The translations under genes and the position numbers were made by a program. Source: CATQGW01 sp965242565 (lineage in GTDB: Bacteria; Chloroflexota; Dehalococcoidia; Bin125). From it: 64,000 bases of DNA. The stretch lies in contig OZ251457.1 of assembly GCA_965242565.1 (NCBI GenBank), forward strand, positions 1,364,001 to 1,428,000, given 5' to 3'. Below are positions 9,922 to 18,558 of the stretch, piece by piece. Numbering within the stretch: the first letter of the stretch is position 1; each line of letters opens with the position of its first letter. Below the pieces are notes generated by a model. That model saw only the letters and a list, made by a program, of their open reading frames with translations. It was not told the DNA's origin and searched no databases.

Positions 9922-10838
9922 TCAGTGGCGTCGCCCGCGCACCGTCCTCGTCTTGGGCAAGTCGAGAAACTGGTCGGCCGGCGAACCGGGTTGCCAGATC
10001 GTCCAGCGGTCGCTGGCGCGCATGAGCGCGTTGTTGATGTCTCGGACCTGCGACACAGGCAGGCTAACCAGCGTCGGGCAAGCAACGGCGTTGCGCGTCA
10101 CGAGGAGGGCATGATGGGGATCGAGCGGGAACCAGAGTTCGAAGGCGTTGGCCAGCCCAATGTCCATGATTGGGCCCCACTGCGGGTACACGCGCCGTCG
10201 CGCGACGATTGGGTTGTCCGACGTGACAAACGCAGCGTTAGGGAGCCAGACGAGGGTGAAGCCATAAAACTCGGCAATCTCCTTTCGGAATGCCGAATCT
10301 TGCCGGAATTGCAGTGCGAGTAGATGGTCTTTCTCGTGTTCCACTCGCCTCGCTTCAGGGCCTCAATGTACTCAGAAGGCCGAGCGCGAATTGCGTCTGG
10401 CCAGTCCGGTTGCGGTCCTTCTTCCTCCATCTGTTCAGCCAGCTGGCGTGGGATTGGGCCGCGAAATGCGTGCTTTATGCGTTGGTGGAGGTCGCGGGTT
10501 CGTGCATGCAGTGACTCAAGCATTGCCCGGACAGCCGGAATGTCCTTGCTGGATATAGAGCGACGCGCAAGGATACGGTCCACCAGCTTGTTCTCGCGCT
10601 CGTCAATCTCCGCGAGTTGGTTCTCGATGGCATAGGCATCGGCTTGGCCAGGATTTTCAAGTGTGTAGAGGTCCGCCTCGACTGCGACATTCGTGACTGC
10701 GATTCGCTGGTGCTGCGTGTTGCTCCTGCGGTCGTAGGCCACGACGTAGTCCTGCCCAGCTTTGGCCGATGGGTCGCGGAAGCGGCGCAGGTGCCACTGC
10801 GGGACGTAGTGCTGGCGCTTCGGCTTGGGCTGATCCAT
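9922..10838 (-). pseudogene. DUF4238-family gene interrupted by a frameshift
   Basis: Two overlapping minus-strand frames together read as one DUF4238 protein. The first (from 10838) begins KRQHYVPQWHLRRF, the N-terminal signature of DUF4238, and remains sensible up to about EALKRGEW near 10340. The second continues from there with HEKDHLLALQFRQDSAFRKE, FVTSDNPIV and ELWFPLDPHHALLV, which are later DUF4238 blocks; it has only a GTG start at the junction. A single missing base near 10330-10350 would restore one frame of about 300 residues. Either the gene is inactive or the assembly has an indel. DUF4238 proteins are of unknown function; some lie in defence-rich regions. Confidence 0.75.
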
Positions 10839-10892
10839 TCCTCAACTGTACCCCGGCAATCGTGGATCGATCGACGGTGCGCTGGCGCACCC

Positions 10893-11360
10893 CTACAGCA
10901 GGCGGCCGGAGCGCTTGCGACCGGGGCGGGGGTCGTAGTTGGTCTTGAACATCTCCAACTGCTCGCGGGCGATGAGGTACTTGCCGCCGAACACTCGCGC
11001 GCCGATGCGGCCCTGCTTGATCAGGCGGCGCAGGCTTTGGGGGTGGATGCCGAGTTCGCGCGCGGCCTCCACGATGTCGAACCACTCGCCGAAGCTGGGG
11101 CGGCCTGGCTCCGCCCGTGGCGCCGGGCCCGCGTCCGCCGTCACCAGCCGCGCCGAACGCTTCCGACCCGGACGCCGGTCGTAGTTGGTTTTGAACATCT
11201 CCAGCTGCTCCCGCGCGATCATGTACTTCCCCCCGAACAGGCTCGCCGGCATCCGCCCCTGCTTGATCAGCCGCCGCAGACTCTGCGGGTGAATCCCCAA
11301 CTCCCGTGCCGCCTCCACCAGGTCGGACCAGCCATCGAAGGGGTCGCCGGGCGTCGTCAT
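10893..11360 (-). CDS. Protein with two tandem excisionase/MerR-type HTH domains
   Basis: A 155-residue protein consisting of the same DNA-binding module twice (about residues 12-66 and 92-146), joined by a short Pro/Ala linker. Each copy has VEAARELGIHPQSLRRLIKQGR, a Gly-Gly-Lys-Tyr wing (FGGKYMIAREQLEMF) and a basic tail (RPGRKRSARL). This is the HTH_17/excisionase layout. The two copies are nearly identical in protein but differ at many third codon positions, which suggests an older duplication kept under selection. It may bind a direct repeat as a built-in dimer. No integrase is nearby. Confidence 0.8.
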   Translation of the reverse strand: MTTPGDPFDGWSDLVEAARELGIHPQSLRRLIKQGRMPASLFGGKYMIAREQLEMFKTNYDRRPGRKRSARLVTADAGPAPRAEPGRPSFGEWFDIVEAARELGIHPQSLRRLIKQGRIGARVFGGKYLIAREQLEMFKTNYDPRPGRKRSGRLL

Positions 11361-11547
11361 CGCGCTGCGCCACTCTCACCGCGCGCCCGGCCCGCGCCGG
11401 AACTGCACAAGCGACTATACAGAACGATCACTCTTTGCGGAACGCCCGCGCAGCCCGCTGCCGCCCGGCTCATGGCCGTCGAGCGGTGGGCGTCCTATAT
11501 CCTCGCTGCGGCAACCTGGATTCGGCCGGATCGGACGGAGGAGCGCG

Positions 11548-12258
11548 ATGACCACAGCGGAAGCGACCGGAATCATCGAGCAGGCGCGCGCCGAAGGGCG
11601 CACCCTGCTCAGCGAGGTTGAAGCCAAGGCGATGCTCGCTCAACACGGCGTCCCCGTCACCGACACCCGCCTCGCCGCCTCCGTCGACGACGCCGTCGCC
11701 ATCGCCGATCAGCTCGGCTACCCCGTCGCGCTCAAGGTCGTCGCCGACGAGATCACCCACAAAACCGATGTCGGCGGCGTCGAGCTCGGCATCGCCGACG
11801 CCGACCAGCTGCGCGCCGCCGCGCAGCGCATCCACGAGGCGGTCTCCGCCGCTGCGCCGGGCGCCGCCGCCAGCCTCTCCGTCCAGCCCATGGCCGCGCC
11901 CGGCACCGAGGTGATCCTCGGCATCACCCAGGATCAACAGTTCGGCCCGGTCCTCATGTTCGGCCTCGGCGGCGTGTTCGTCGAAGTGCTCAAGGACGTC
12001 GCCTTCCGCGTCGTGCCGCTCGAACCGCGCGACGCCGCCGAAATGATCCGCGAAATTCAGGGCTTCGCCGTGCTCGAAGGCTTCCGCGGCGCCGAACCCG
12101 CCGACCTCTCCGCCATCGAGGCGATGCTGCTCCAACTCTCCGACTTCGCCCAGGCCCACCCCGACGTCGCCGAACTCGACCTCAACCCCGTCTTCGCCCG
12201 GCCCGACGGCGCAATCGCCGTCGACGCCCGCATCGTGCTCGCTCCCGCGAGCGCCTGA
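11548..12258 (+). CDS. Acetate-CoA ligase (ADP-forming), beta-type ATP-grasp subunit
   Basis: A 236-residue ATP-grasp_5 domain protein. GYPVALKVVADEITHKTDVGGV (split here by function: the VALKV lysine and the HKTDVGGV nucleotide loop) and the later VLMFGLGGVFVEVLKDV and AELDLNPVF blocks are characteristic of the beta part of ADP-forming acyl-CoA synthetases. These enzymes make ATP from acetyl-CoA, ADP and phosphate. The alpha part follows 45 nt downstream, as two separate chains rather than the fused form seen in many bacteria. Confidence 0.9.
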   Translation: MTTAEATGIIEQARAEGRTLLSEVEAKAMLAQHGVPVTDTRLAASVDDAVAIADQLGYPVALKVVADEITHKTDVGGVELGIADADQLRAAAQRIHEAVSAAAPGAAASLSVQPMAAPGTEVILGITQDQQFGPVLMFGLGGVFVEVLKDVAFRVVPLEPRDAAEMIREIQGFAVLEGFRGAEPADLSAIEAMLLQLSDFAQAHPDVAELDLNPVFARPDGAIAVDARIVLAPASA

Positions 12259-12303
12259 CCGATCACCGCCCGACAGCCAGCCACACAGCGAACGGCGAAC
12301 CCC

Positions 12304-13719
12304 ATGCCCGTCACCCGCGAACGCCTGCACCGCACCCTCAACCCCGAAGTCGTCGCCGTGATCGGCGACAAAAAAGCCAGCGGCTACACCTGGCTCCGCT
12401 CGCTGCAAACCTTCACCGGCAAGCTCTATTCGGTACAGGTCGATCCCAACGAGATCCCCGGTATCGAGGAGCTCGGCGTCGAAAACTACCAGAGCCTGGC
12501 CGACATCCCCGAGCGCGTCGACTTCGCCGTCTGCGCCGTGCCCCGCCAGGTCGCGCCGTTCATCGTGCAGGGCTGCGTCGACGCCGAGGTCGGCGGCGTC
12601 ACCCTCTTCACCAGCGGCTTCGCCGAGACCGGCGAGGAGCTCGGCGTCGAACTCCAGGACAAAATCCACGAAGTCGCCGCGCCCTCCGGCCTCGCGCTGA
12701 TCGGCCCCAACTGCATGGGCGTCCACATCCCCCGCCTCGGCGTCCGCTTCAACCGCGACCAGCCCCACGACGTTGAGGGCGAGATCGGCTTCATCTCCCA
12801 GAGCGGCACCCACGGGATGAACTTCTCGCTGACCGGCGCGGCCAACGGGCTGTACTGCTCGTCGCTCGTCTCGTTCGGCAACGGCATCATCCTCGAAGCG
12901 GCCGACTACCTCGATTACCTCGCCGACGACGACCGCACCCGCGTGATCGGGATGTACATCGAGGGCGCGCGCGACGGACGCCGCCTCTTCGAATCGCTCA
13001 AGGCCGCCGCGGCGCGCAAGCCCGTCATCATCTGGAAGGGCGGCCAGACCGAGGGCGGCGGACGCGCGATCCGCTCGCACACCGCCTCGCTCGCCAGCGA
13101 CCAGGCCGTCTGGGAAGCCGTGATCCGCCAGGTCGGCGCCGTTGCCGTGCATAACCTCGACGAGATGATCGACGTCGTCAAAGCGACGCTGCTCACCCGC
13201 CGCCCCAGCGGCAATCGGCTCGGCCTGATCGCGATGACCGGCGGTCAGTCGGTCGTACTGACCGACGCCTTCGAAAAAGCCGGCTGGAAAGTGCCCACGC
13301 TCTCCGACAACTCATACGCGCAACTCGCCGAGTTCTTCAACATCATCGGCGGCTCGTATCGAAACCCGCTCGACGCCGCCGGCACCATCGGCCAGGCCCC
13401 CGAACACCTCGATACCATCTTCGACATCCTCGACGCCGACCCAAACATCGACGCGGTGGCGATGGAGCTGTCGGCGACGTTCATGGCCCGCCGCTGGCGC
13501 GACAAGCCGGAGGAGTTCGATCGCCTGATCGCCTCCATCCAGCGCTTCACCGCCAAGTCCGAAAAACCGTTCCTCGCCGCGCTCCACCCCAGCCACGTAG
13601 AGCCGGAAGCCCTCGAAGCCCGCCAACGCCTCCAGGCGGAGAGCATCCCCACCTTCCCCAGCTTCGAGCGCGCCGCCAACGCCCTCCGCAAGTCGTCCAC
13701 TCTGAGCTCAGTGGAGTAA
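12304..13719 (+). CDS. Acetate-CoA ligase (ADP-forming), alpha-type CoA-binding subunit
   Basis: A 471-residue protein with an N-terminal CoA-binding Rossmann domain (EVVAVIGDKKASGYTWLRSL), a succinyl-CoA-ligase-like domain (IGFISQSGTHGMNFS) and the phosphorylatable histidine in RSHTASLAS (His259). Together with the ATP-grasp subunit at 11548 it makes a complete enzyme. The exact acyl substrate (acetyl, propionyl or branched-chain) cannot be decided from the sequence. Confidence 0.88.
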   Translation: MPVTRERLHRTLNPEVVAVIGDKKASGYTWLRSLQTFTGKLYSVQVDPNEIPGIEELGVENYQSLADIPERVDFAVCAVPRQVAPFIVQGCVDAEVGGVTLFTSGFAETGEELGVELQDKIHEVAAPSGLALIGPNCMGVHIPRLGVRFNRDQPHDVEGEIGFISQSGTHGMNFSLTGAANGLYCSSLVSFGNGIILEAADYLDYLADDDRTRVIGMYIEGARDGRRLFESLKAAAARKPVIIWKGGQTEGGGRAIRSHTASLASDQAVWEAVIRQVGAVAVHNLDEMIDVVKATLLTRRPSGNRLGLIAMTGGQSVVLTDAFEKAGWKVPTLSDNSYAQLAEFFNIIGGSYRNPLDAAGTIGQAPEHLDTIFDILDADPNIDAVAMELSATFMARRWRDKPEEFDRLIASIQRFTAKSEKPFLAALHPSHVEPEALEARQRLQAESIPTFPSFERAANALRKSSTLSSVE

Positions 13720-13724
13720 GGCCC

Positions 13725-15548
13725 ATGACAAAGGACGCCTCCATCAAGGTCAACGTGCGCGATGCGGCGGACCTGTTCCAGGTGCCGATCCGATACGTCG
13801 TCCCTCCGTTCCAGCGGCGGTACGTGTGGAACGAGGACGACCAATGGGATCCACTGTGGAATGACGTGAGCGATCTCGCGGAGCGACATCTTGATGCGAC
13901 ACGAGCATCCGTCGTCCAAGCAACCGGTCGCGCCAACCACTTTCTCGGTGCAGTCGTGTTGCAGCAAGATTCGCAGCCGACCGGCGACATCGATGTCCGA
14001 CTGGTGATCGACGGCCAACAGCGCCTGACTACGCTCCAACTTCTGCTCGATGCCGCTCAGGAAGAGTACGAGCAAGCCGGGATCGGCCTGTCGCGCCGCC
14101 TGAACCAGCTCGTAGCGAATGGCCCTGATTTCGTCGAGTCGGAACATGAGCATCTGAAAGTTTGGCCGACCCGAGCCGATCAAGATGCATTTCGGCTCGC
14201 CATGCACAACGACCTCTCCAGCAGTGGGTACGATGACTCTCCACTAGTGGAAGCCCACAACTTCTTCCGCCATAAGGTCCACGAGTGGATCCGTGGTGAT
14301 GGTGATCGGGTGGACGGTGAGCGAACGAAGGCTCTGTACGCCGTTCTTCGCAATCGCCTGCTCTTGGTCGTCATCGATCTCGAGCACGACGTCGATCCAC
14401 AGGTGATCTTCGAGACGCTCAACGCTCGTGGCACGCCACTCTTGCAGTCAGATCTGGTCAAGAACTACATCATCCACGCCGCTCAGCGTGAGGGGCACGA
14501 CGCCGAGGTCTTCGCGGATAAACAGCTGGCGCGCTACCTCGACGACTGGTGGACCACCGAGGTCCAGCAGGGGCGCATTCGCCGCCAGCGCGTCGAGCAG
14601 TTCTTGAACTACTGGCTCACCATGCGGGTTGCCGACGAGGTGCTGGCTGGCGACGTGTTCCGCACATTCCGCGAATACGCCGAGGGGCATGATGGCAAGA
14701 TCGGCGACGTTGTGGACGACATGAATTCCGTCTCGGATTTCTACGTCCAACTCGCAGACCCGTCGGCAGAATCCGACATCTCAACCCAACTCGCCCGTTT
14801 CGACATCTTGGACGTCGGCGTTGTGACGCCGGTGCTGCTCTGGCTCATGGCGAACGTGCCCGCAGAATCCCGTGAAACGACCGTCAGGGCTGTCCGAGCG
14901 CTGGAGAGCTACCTCGTGCGACGCGCGCTGTGCGGACGCACCAGCATGGGACTGAACCGCGTGATGCAGGAAATCCTGAAGCGCCTGAATGAGGCCGATC
15001 CCGCCGCCGCCGATGCCGTCGTGATCGACCACCTGCGAAGTCAAACAGTCGAGCGCCGGGCCTGGCCGTCCGACAGCGTGCTGGAGAAAGCCCTGCTCGA
15101 GCGGCCGCTGTACGGCGGCTTGGCCCGGCGCAAACTGGCGATGGTCCTCGAAGCGCTCGCTCTGAGCTACCAGACGCCAAAGTTCGATCGATTCGACTAT
15201 TCGGCGCTGAGCATCGAGCACGTCATGCCGCAGAAATGGCGGGGCGAGAAATGGGATGCGCCGGCAGAGGAATTCGCGCATGCCGGTGAAACGGCGGAGG
15301 CAGCACGCGATCGTCTGGTCCACACGATCGGCAACCTCACGTTGGTCACACAATCCCTCAATTCGGCCATCTCCGACGATCCGTGGTCTGAAAAACGCCC
15401 GGAGATTCAGAAGTACAGCCCCACACCGATCAATCACGATCTCATCAAGCACGCGGGCGATGTGTGGGACGAGGCGACGATCCTCGCCCGCAGCGAGCGG
15501 CTGGCCGACATCGCCATCCAGATCTGGCCCGGCCCCGACGCGATCTAG
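13725..15548 (+). CDS. DUF262/DUF1524 protein (GmrSD-like)
   Basis: A 607-residue protein with an N-terminal DUF262 domain: PPFQRRYVWNEDD (about 27-39) and the nucleotide-related motif VIDGQQRLTTLQ (about 93-104). The C-terminal DUF1524 HNH-type nuclease domain carries SIEHVMPQKW (about 503) and HTIGNLTLVTQSLN (about 540). This is the arrangement of single-chain GmrSD type IV restriction enzymes, which cleave DNA with modified bases; that function is inferred. The ATG lies only 5 nt after the acetate-CoA ligase stop. Codon use is less G+C-biased than in its neighbours, which suggests later acquisition. Confidence 0.82.
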   Translation: MTKDASIKVNVRDAADLFQVPIRYVVPPFQRRYVWNEDDQWDPLWNDVSDLAERHLDATRASVVQATGRANHFLGAVVLQQDSQPTGDIDVRLVIDGQQRLTTLQLLLDAAQEEYEQAGIGLSRRLNQLVANGPDFVESEHEHLKVWPTRADQDAFRLAMHNDLSSSGYDDSPLVEAHNFFRHKVHEWIRGDGDRVDGERTKALYAVLRNRLLLVVIDLEHDVDPQVIFETLNARGTPLLQSDLVKNYIIHAAQREGHDAEVFADKQLARYLDDWWTTEVQQGRIRRQRVEQFLNYWLTMRVADEVLAGDVFRTFREYAEGHDGKIGDVVDDMNSVSDFYVQLADPSAESDISTQLARFDILDVGVVTPVLLWLMANVPAESRETTVRAVRALESYLVRRALCGRTSMGLNRVMQEILKRLNEADPAAADAVVIDHLRSQTVERRAWPSDSVLEKALLERPLYGGLARRKLAMVLEALALSYQTPKFDRFDYSALSIEHVMPQKWRGEKWDAPAEEFAHAGETAEAARDRLVHTIGNLTLVTQSLNSAISDDPWSEKRPEIQKYSPTPINHDLIKHAGDVWDEATILARSERLADIAIQIWPGPDAI

Positions 15549-15563
15549 CGAGCCATAGCAAAG

Positions 15564-16250
15564 CTAGGTCAACGCTGAGATCAGCCCCACGGCGGCGATG
15601 ATCACGCCGCCGATCCCCACGGCCGCCAGCAGCACCCTGCGCTCAACGCGCTCAGTGAGCAGTCGAGATTCGTCGAACCTGGCATCCGTGTGCCGGTTCG
15701 CTTCGGTGATGGCATGCGCCAGTTCGCGACTGAAAAGCTCGCTCAGATGCGCGAGCTCGCGACCAAAGCGCTCGCCCATATGGGCAAAGCCTGTCTCCAT
15801 TTCCGTGCGGAGCTGGTCGAGATCACGCTCCATATCAGCGCGCACCTGCGCGAAGCCAGACTCCATCTCTGTACGAACCTGACCGATCTCACGCTCCAGA
15901 TCGCCACGGGCCTGCGCGAAGCCAGACTCCATCTCCGTACGAACCTGACCGATCTCACGCTCCAGATCGCCGCGGGCCTGCGCGAAGCCGGTCTCCATCT
16001 CTGTGCGGACCTGGCCGAATTCGCGCTCCACATCCTTGCGGAGTTGGTCAACGTTGCCCTGAACCTGGTCAACGTCGTGTTGGATCTGATCGATCTTGTG
16101 AGTCGTCGTCGCCGAGTGGTGCGCGATGTCCTCTTTGGTCGCGAGATCCTCATCGCGATCGACGAGCAGTTTGGTGACGACCTGCGCCTGTTCGGGAGTG
16201 AACTCGCAGTCGAGCAGATCCTGGTTGGTCTTGAGGGTGTCCAGGCTCAT
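15564..16250 (-). CDS. Repeat-containing coiled-coil protein with C-terminal membrane helix
   Basis: A 228-residue protein: an N-terminal helical head (EFTPEQAQVVTKLLVDRDEDLATKED), a long coiled coil, and a membrane helix at the end (VLLAAVGIGGVIIAAVGLISAL). Four consecutive 22-residue units (QVRTEMETGFAQARGDLEREIG and variants) occupy about residues 80-167. Each is two hendecads, a period favouring a straight, slightly right-handed coil. The pattern resembles DUF1640-type proteins. The upstream 58-codon gene overlaps its start (TGATG), so the two are coupled. Confidence 0.75.
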   Translation of the reverse strand: MSLDTLKTNQDLLDCEFTPEQAQVVTKLLVDRDEDLATKEDIAHHSATTTHKIDQIQHDVDQVQGNVDQLRKDVEREFGQVRTEMETGFAQARGDLEREIGQVRTEMESGFAQARGDLEREIGQVRTEMESGFAQVRADMERDLDQLRTEMETGFAHMGERFGRELAHLSELFSRELAHAITEANRHTDARFDESRLLTERVERRVLLAAVGIGGVIIAAVGLISALT

Positions 16251-16426
16251 CAGTCGTCCTTGTCGCGTGGGTAAACCTTGACGGGTTGCAGACCGGCGAT
16301 TCTGCGCGCTTCGTTGACGCGCGCCAGATACACATCCCGCGCGACATCCACGATGGCGAGCGCCTGCTTCTCAGTGAAGCCAGCCTCGATCAGGCTGTTG
16401 TACCACTTGAGTGACGGAATAGCCAT
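16250..16426 (-). CDS. 58-residue protein upstream of the repeat coiled-coil protein
   Basis: A short gene read directly from the minus strand: ATG at 16426, TGA at 16250-16252, sharing one base with the ATG of the next gene (TGATG). The product starts MAIPSLKWYNSLIEAGFTEK and continues QALAIVDVARDVYLARVN to a charged end (YPRDKDD). EAGFTEKQA is like the head of the downstream protein (CEFTPEQAQVV) and of 46524-47081 (IEAGFEAPIARRAAEV). It may be a head-only partner of these coiled-coil proteins. The tight overlap supports it being real. Confidence 0.6.
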   Translation of the reverse strand: MAIPSLKWYNSLIEAGFTEKQALAIVDVARDVYLARVNEARRIAGLQPVKVYPRDKDD

Positions 16427-16487
16427 GCGCCCATTCTAGCCGATCAAGCTGACTCGAGCGGGGGAGGCTGGCGGCCTGAGGCGCCCC

Positions 16488-17387
16488 TCAGCCCCGCAGC
16501 TCCGGCCAAACCTCCCGCCAGACCGTCTCGATGTGCCGCAGATACTCATCCACCGGCACGGCGGCCTCGCGGTCGTAGTTGGGCATCCCGATGCCCAGGC
16601 GCGTGATTCCCGCCTCGCGCGCTGCGACCAGCGTGCGCCGCGTCGCCGCGATGTCCGTGTCCAGCGGCGGCAGCCACTGGATCGGAAACTCCTCCGCCTC
16701 CCGCCCGTGACGCTCCAGCGCCGCCCGAATCTTCTCCGTGAAGCCGATCAGGTGGTCGATGTCCGACTGCACCGGCGCGATCCAGCCGTCGCCCAGCCGC
16801 GCCGCGCGGTCCAGCGCCGGATCCGAGAAGCCGCCGAACAGAATCGGCGGCCCGCCCGGCGTGACCGGCTTGGGCAGCATGCTCATCTCGCGCATCTTCG
16901 TGTAGCGCCCCTCGAAGTTGATCGGCTCCTCCGTCCAGCACGCCCGCAGCACATGGATCGCCTCCTCCATCCGCGACGAACGCTGGCGGAACGACGCGCC
17001 CAGCGACTCGAACTCCGGCACCTGCCAACCCACGCCGATGCCCAGCCGAAAGCGCCCGCCCGAGAGGATGTCGATTTCGGCCGCCTGCTTGGCCACCAGC
17101 ACCGGCTCGCGCTGCGGCAGCACCAGCACGTTGGTCTGGAGCGCGACGCGGCTCGTCTGCGCCGCCAGCCAGGCCAGCGTGATCAGCACCTCGTGCTGAT
17201 GCACATCGTCCTGATACGGCCCGTCGTTGAGCCGATCCGGCAGCTCGTAGGCGTAGGTCACGTGGTCCGCCATCGAAATCAGATCGAGGCCGATCGCCTC
17301 CACGCCCTGCGCCCAGTCGCGCACCTCCGACACATCCCAGTGCCAGTGCCAGGCGGGAATCTGAGCGCCGAACTCCATTGGCGGCAT
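16488..17387 (-). CDS. LLM-class F420-dependent oxidoreductase
   Basis: The start at MPPMEFGAQIPAW gives 299 residues, typical for this family; the frame upstream is not protein-like. It has the luciferase-like TIM-barrel features: DLISMADHVTYAY (about 45), the LAAQTSRVALQTNVLVLPQREPV strand-helix, SGGRFRLGIGVGWQVPEF (about 112-129), and PPILFGGFSDPALDRAARLGDGWI (about 170). Members usually use coenzyme F420, sometimes FMN; the substrate is not predictable. Divergent from 17542. Confidence 0.85.
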   Translation of the reverse strand: MPPMEFGAQIPAWHWHWDVSEVRDWAQGVEAIGLDLISMADHVTYAYELPDRLNDGPYQDDVHQHEVLITLAWLAAQTSRVALQTNVLVLPQREPVLVAKQAAEIDILSGGRFRLGIGVGWQVPEFESLGASFRQRSSRMEEAIHVLRACWTEEPINFEGRYTKMREMSMLPKPVTPGGPPILFGGFSDPALDRAARLGDGWIAPVQSDIDHLIGFTEKIRAALERHGREAEEFPIQWLPPLDTDIAATRRTLVAAREAGITRLGIGMPNYDREAAVPVDEYLRHIETVWREVWPELRG

Positions 17388-17541
17388 GGCGGTGTCCTCT
17401 CCTACGGATCTGTCTTGCAGGTGCGCCGCGCGCGAGCGGTTGAGCGGGCGGCGGCCTGTGTATTCTAGGACCGCCGGCCGAGCGCAGAGCGGTCCAGCGC
17501 GCCGCACCACGCCGCATAATGCAGGCCGGCGGGAGGTCGCC

Positions 17542-17784
17542 ATGGTGGTGGACGAACGACACGCCGGCGAAGAGGGAGTGATCCGCAGCGACATCGCAGA
17601 CGTGATCAATCGGTCGGCGGCGATGGCCGTCTACGCCTACGACGCGATCCGCAAGGCGGGCGATGCGAGCGGCCAAAAGCTGCCCGAGGCGCTCGCCGAG
17701 CATCTCGCCGAGTCGACCTACATGGAGGTCATGCGCTACTCGCTCGACGAGTGCTCGTGCCCCTGCCACCAGGAGCACCAGTAG
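17542..17784 (+). CDS. Small hypothetical protein with Cys/His-rich tail
   Basis: An 80-residue product starting MVVDERHAGEEG, preceded by GGGAGG. The body is helical and acidic. The C-terminus is CSCPCHQEHQ, three cysteines and two histidines that could bind a metal. No family recognised. About 100 nt separate it from the thioredoxin-like gene downstream. Confidence 0.55.
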   Translation: MVVDERHAGEEGVIRSDIADVINRSAAMAVYAYDAIRKAGDASGQKLPEALAEHLAESTYMEVMRYSLDECSCPCHQEHQ

Positions 17785-17886
17785 CCGAACGGCAAAGCGC
17801 CGGACGAAGCGGCAGGCGCGGTGCTACCCTGCGCCCAACGGCCGACGCCGTCTCAACGAACGCGCACGCCGCGAAAGGAACCCCAC

Positions 17887-18522
17887 ATGACCACCGCCGT
17901 CCGCGAATCCGTCGTCACCCCCGAACGCTTCAAGTCCGGCATGACCTGGAACCAGTACCTCGCCTACATCACCTCCGAGGAGAGCCAGCAGCGACCCACC
18001 CCCGGCGGCGCGCCCCGCGGCGACGCCAACGTCGAGCGCTTCGTTCGCAACATGTCCGCCTGGCAAATCTCCGACGACGCCCGCGATACCCTCCAGTCCC
18101 TCCCCCGCCTGAAGATGCTGGTGCTGGGCGAGGACTGGTGCCCCGACGTCTACCGCGGCCTGCCCGTGCTGGCCGAAATCGCGGCCAACGCCGGCTGGGA
18201 ACTGCGCATCTTCCCGCGCGACGAGCACAGCGATATCATGGCCGAGTTCCTCAAGGACGGCCAGCACGAATCCATCCCCACCGCCGTGCTCTACACCCTC
18301 GACCACGAGTACATCGGCCACTGGATCGAGCGCCCCGCCGTGGCCAATGAGCACATGGCCAAAATGCAGAAGCTCTTCTCCCGCCAGGACGGCGAGTCCG
18401 AAGACGAGATGCGCGCCCGCATCCGCAACGCCTACCGCGACCTCCAGTCGTCCGACGAGTGGGCCTCCTGGCGCGACGCCACGGTCGACGAGCTGATCGA
18501 CCTCGTCCAGTCCAACGCCTAG
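17887..18522 (+). CDS. Thioredoxin-family protein lacking the second active-site cysteine
   Basis: The start at MTTAVRESVV follows AAAGGAA. The 211-residue product has a thioredoxin-like core: LKMLVLGEDWCPDVYRGLPVLAEIA (WCPDV in place of WCxxC), followed by the cis-proline-type strand IPTAVLYTLDHEYIGHWIERP. Only the first cysteine of the usual pair is present, so dithiol oxidoreductase chemistry is unlikely; a monothiol or structural role is possible. N- and C-terminal helical extensions are outside the fold. Confidence 0.7.
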   Translation: MTTAVRESVVTPERFKSGMTWNQYLAYITSEESQQRPTPGGAPRGDANVERFVRNMSAWQISDDARDTLQSLPRLKMLVLGEDWCPDVYRGLPVLAEIAANAGWELRIFPRDEHSDIMAEFLKDGQHESIPTAVLYTLDHEYIGHWIERPAVANEHMAKMQKLFSRQDGESEDEMRARIRNAYRDLQSSDEWASWRDATVDELIDLVQSNA

Positions 18523-18558
18523 CGGCGCCGCCGCCCCGCCCGATCCGCTGGTCTCGCC

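Noticed and set aside
11470..13152. 560-codon minus-strand open frame opposite the ADP-forming ligase
   Set aside because: Gly/Val/Asp-rich shadow of two clear plus-strand genes with catalytic motifs.
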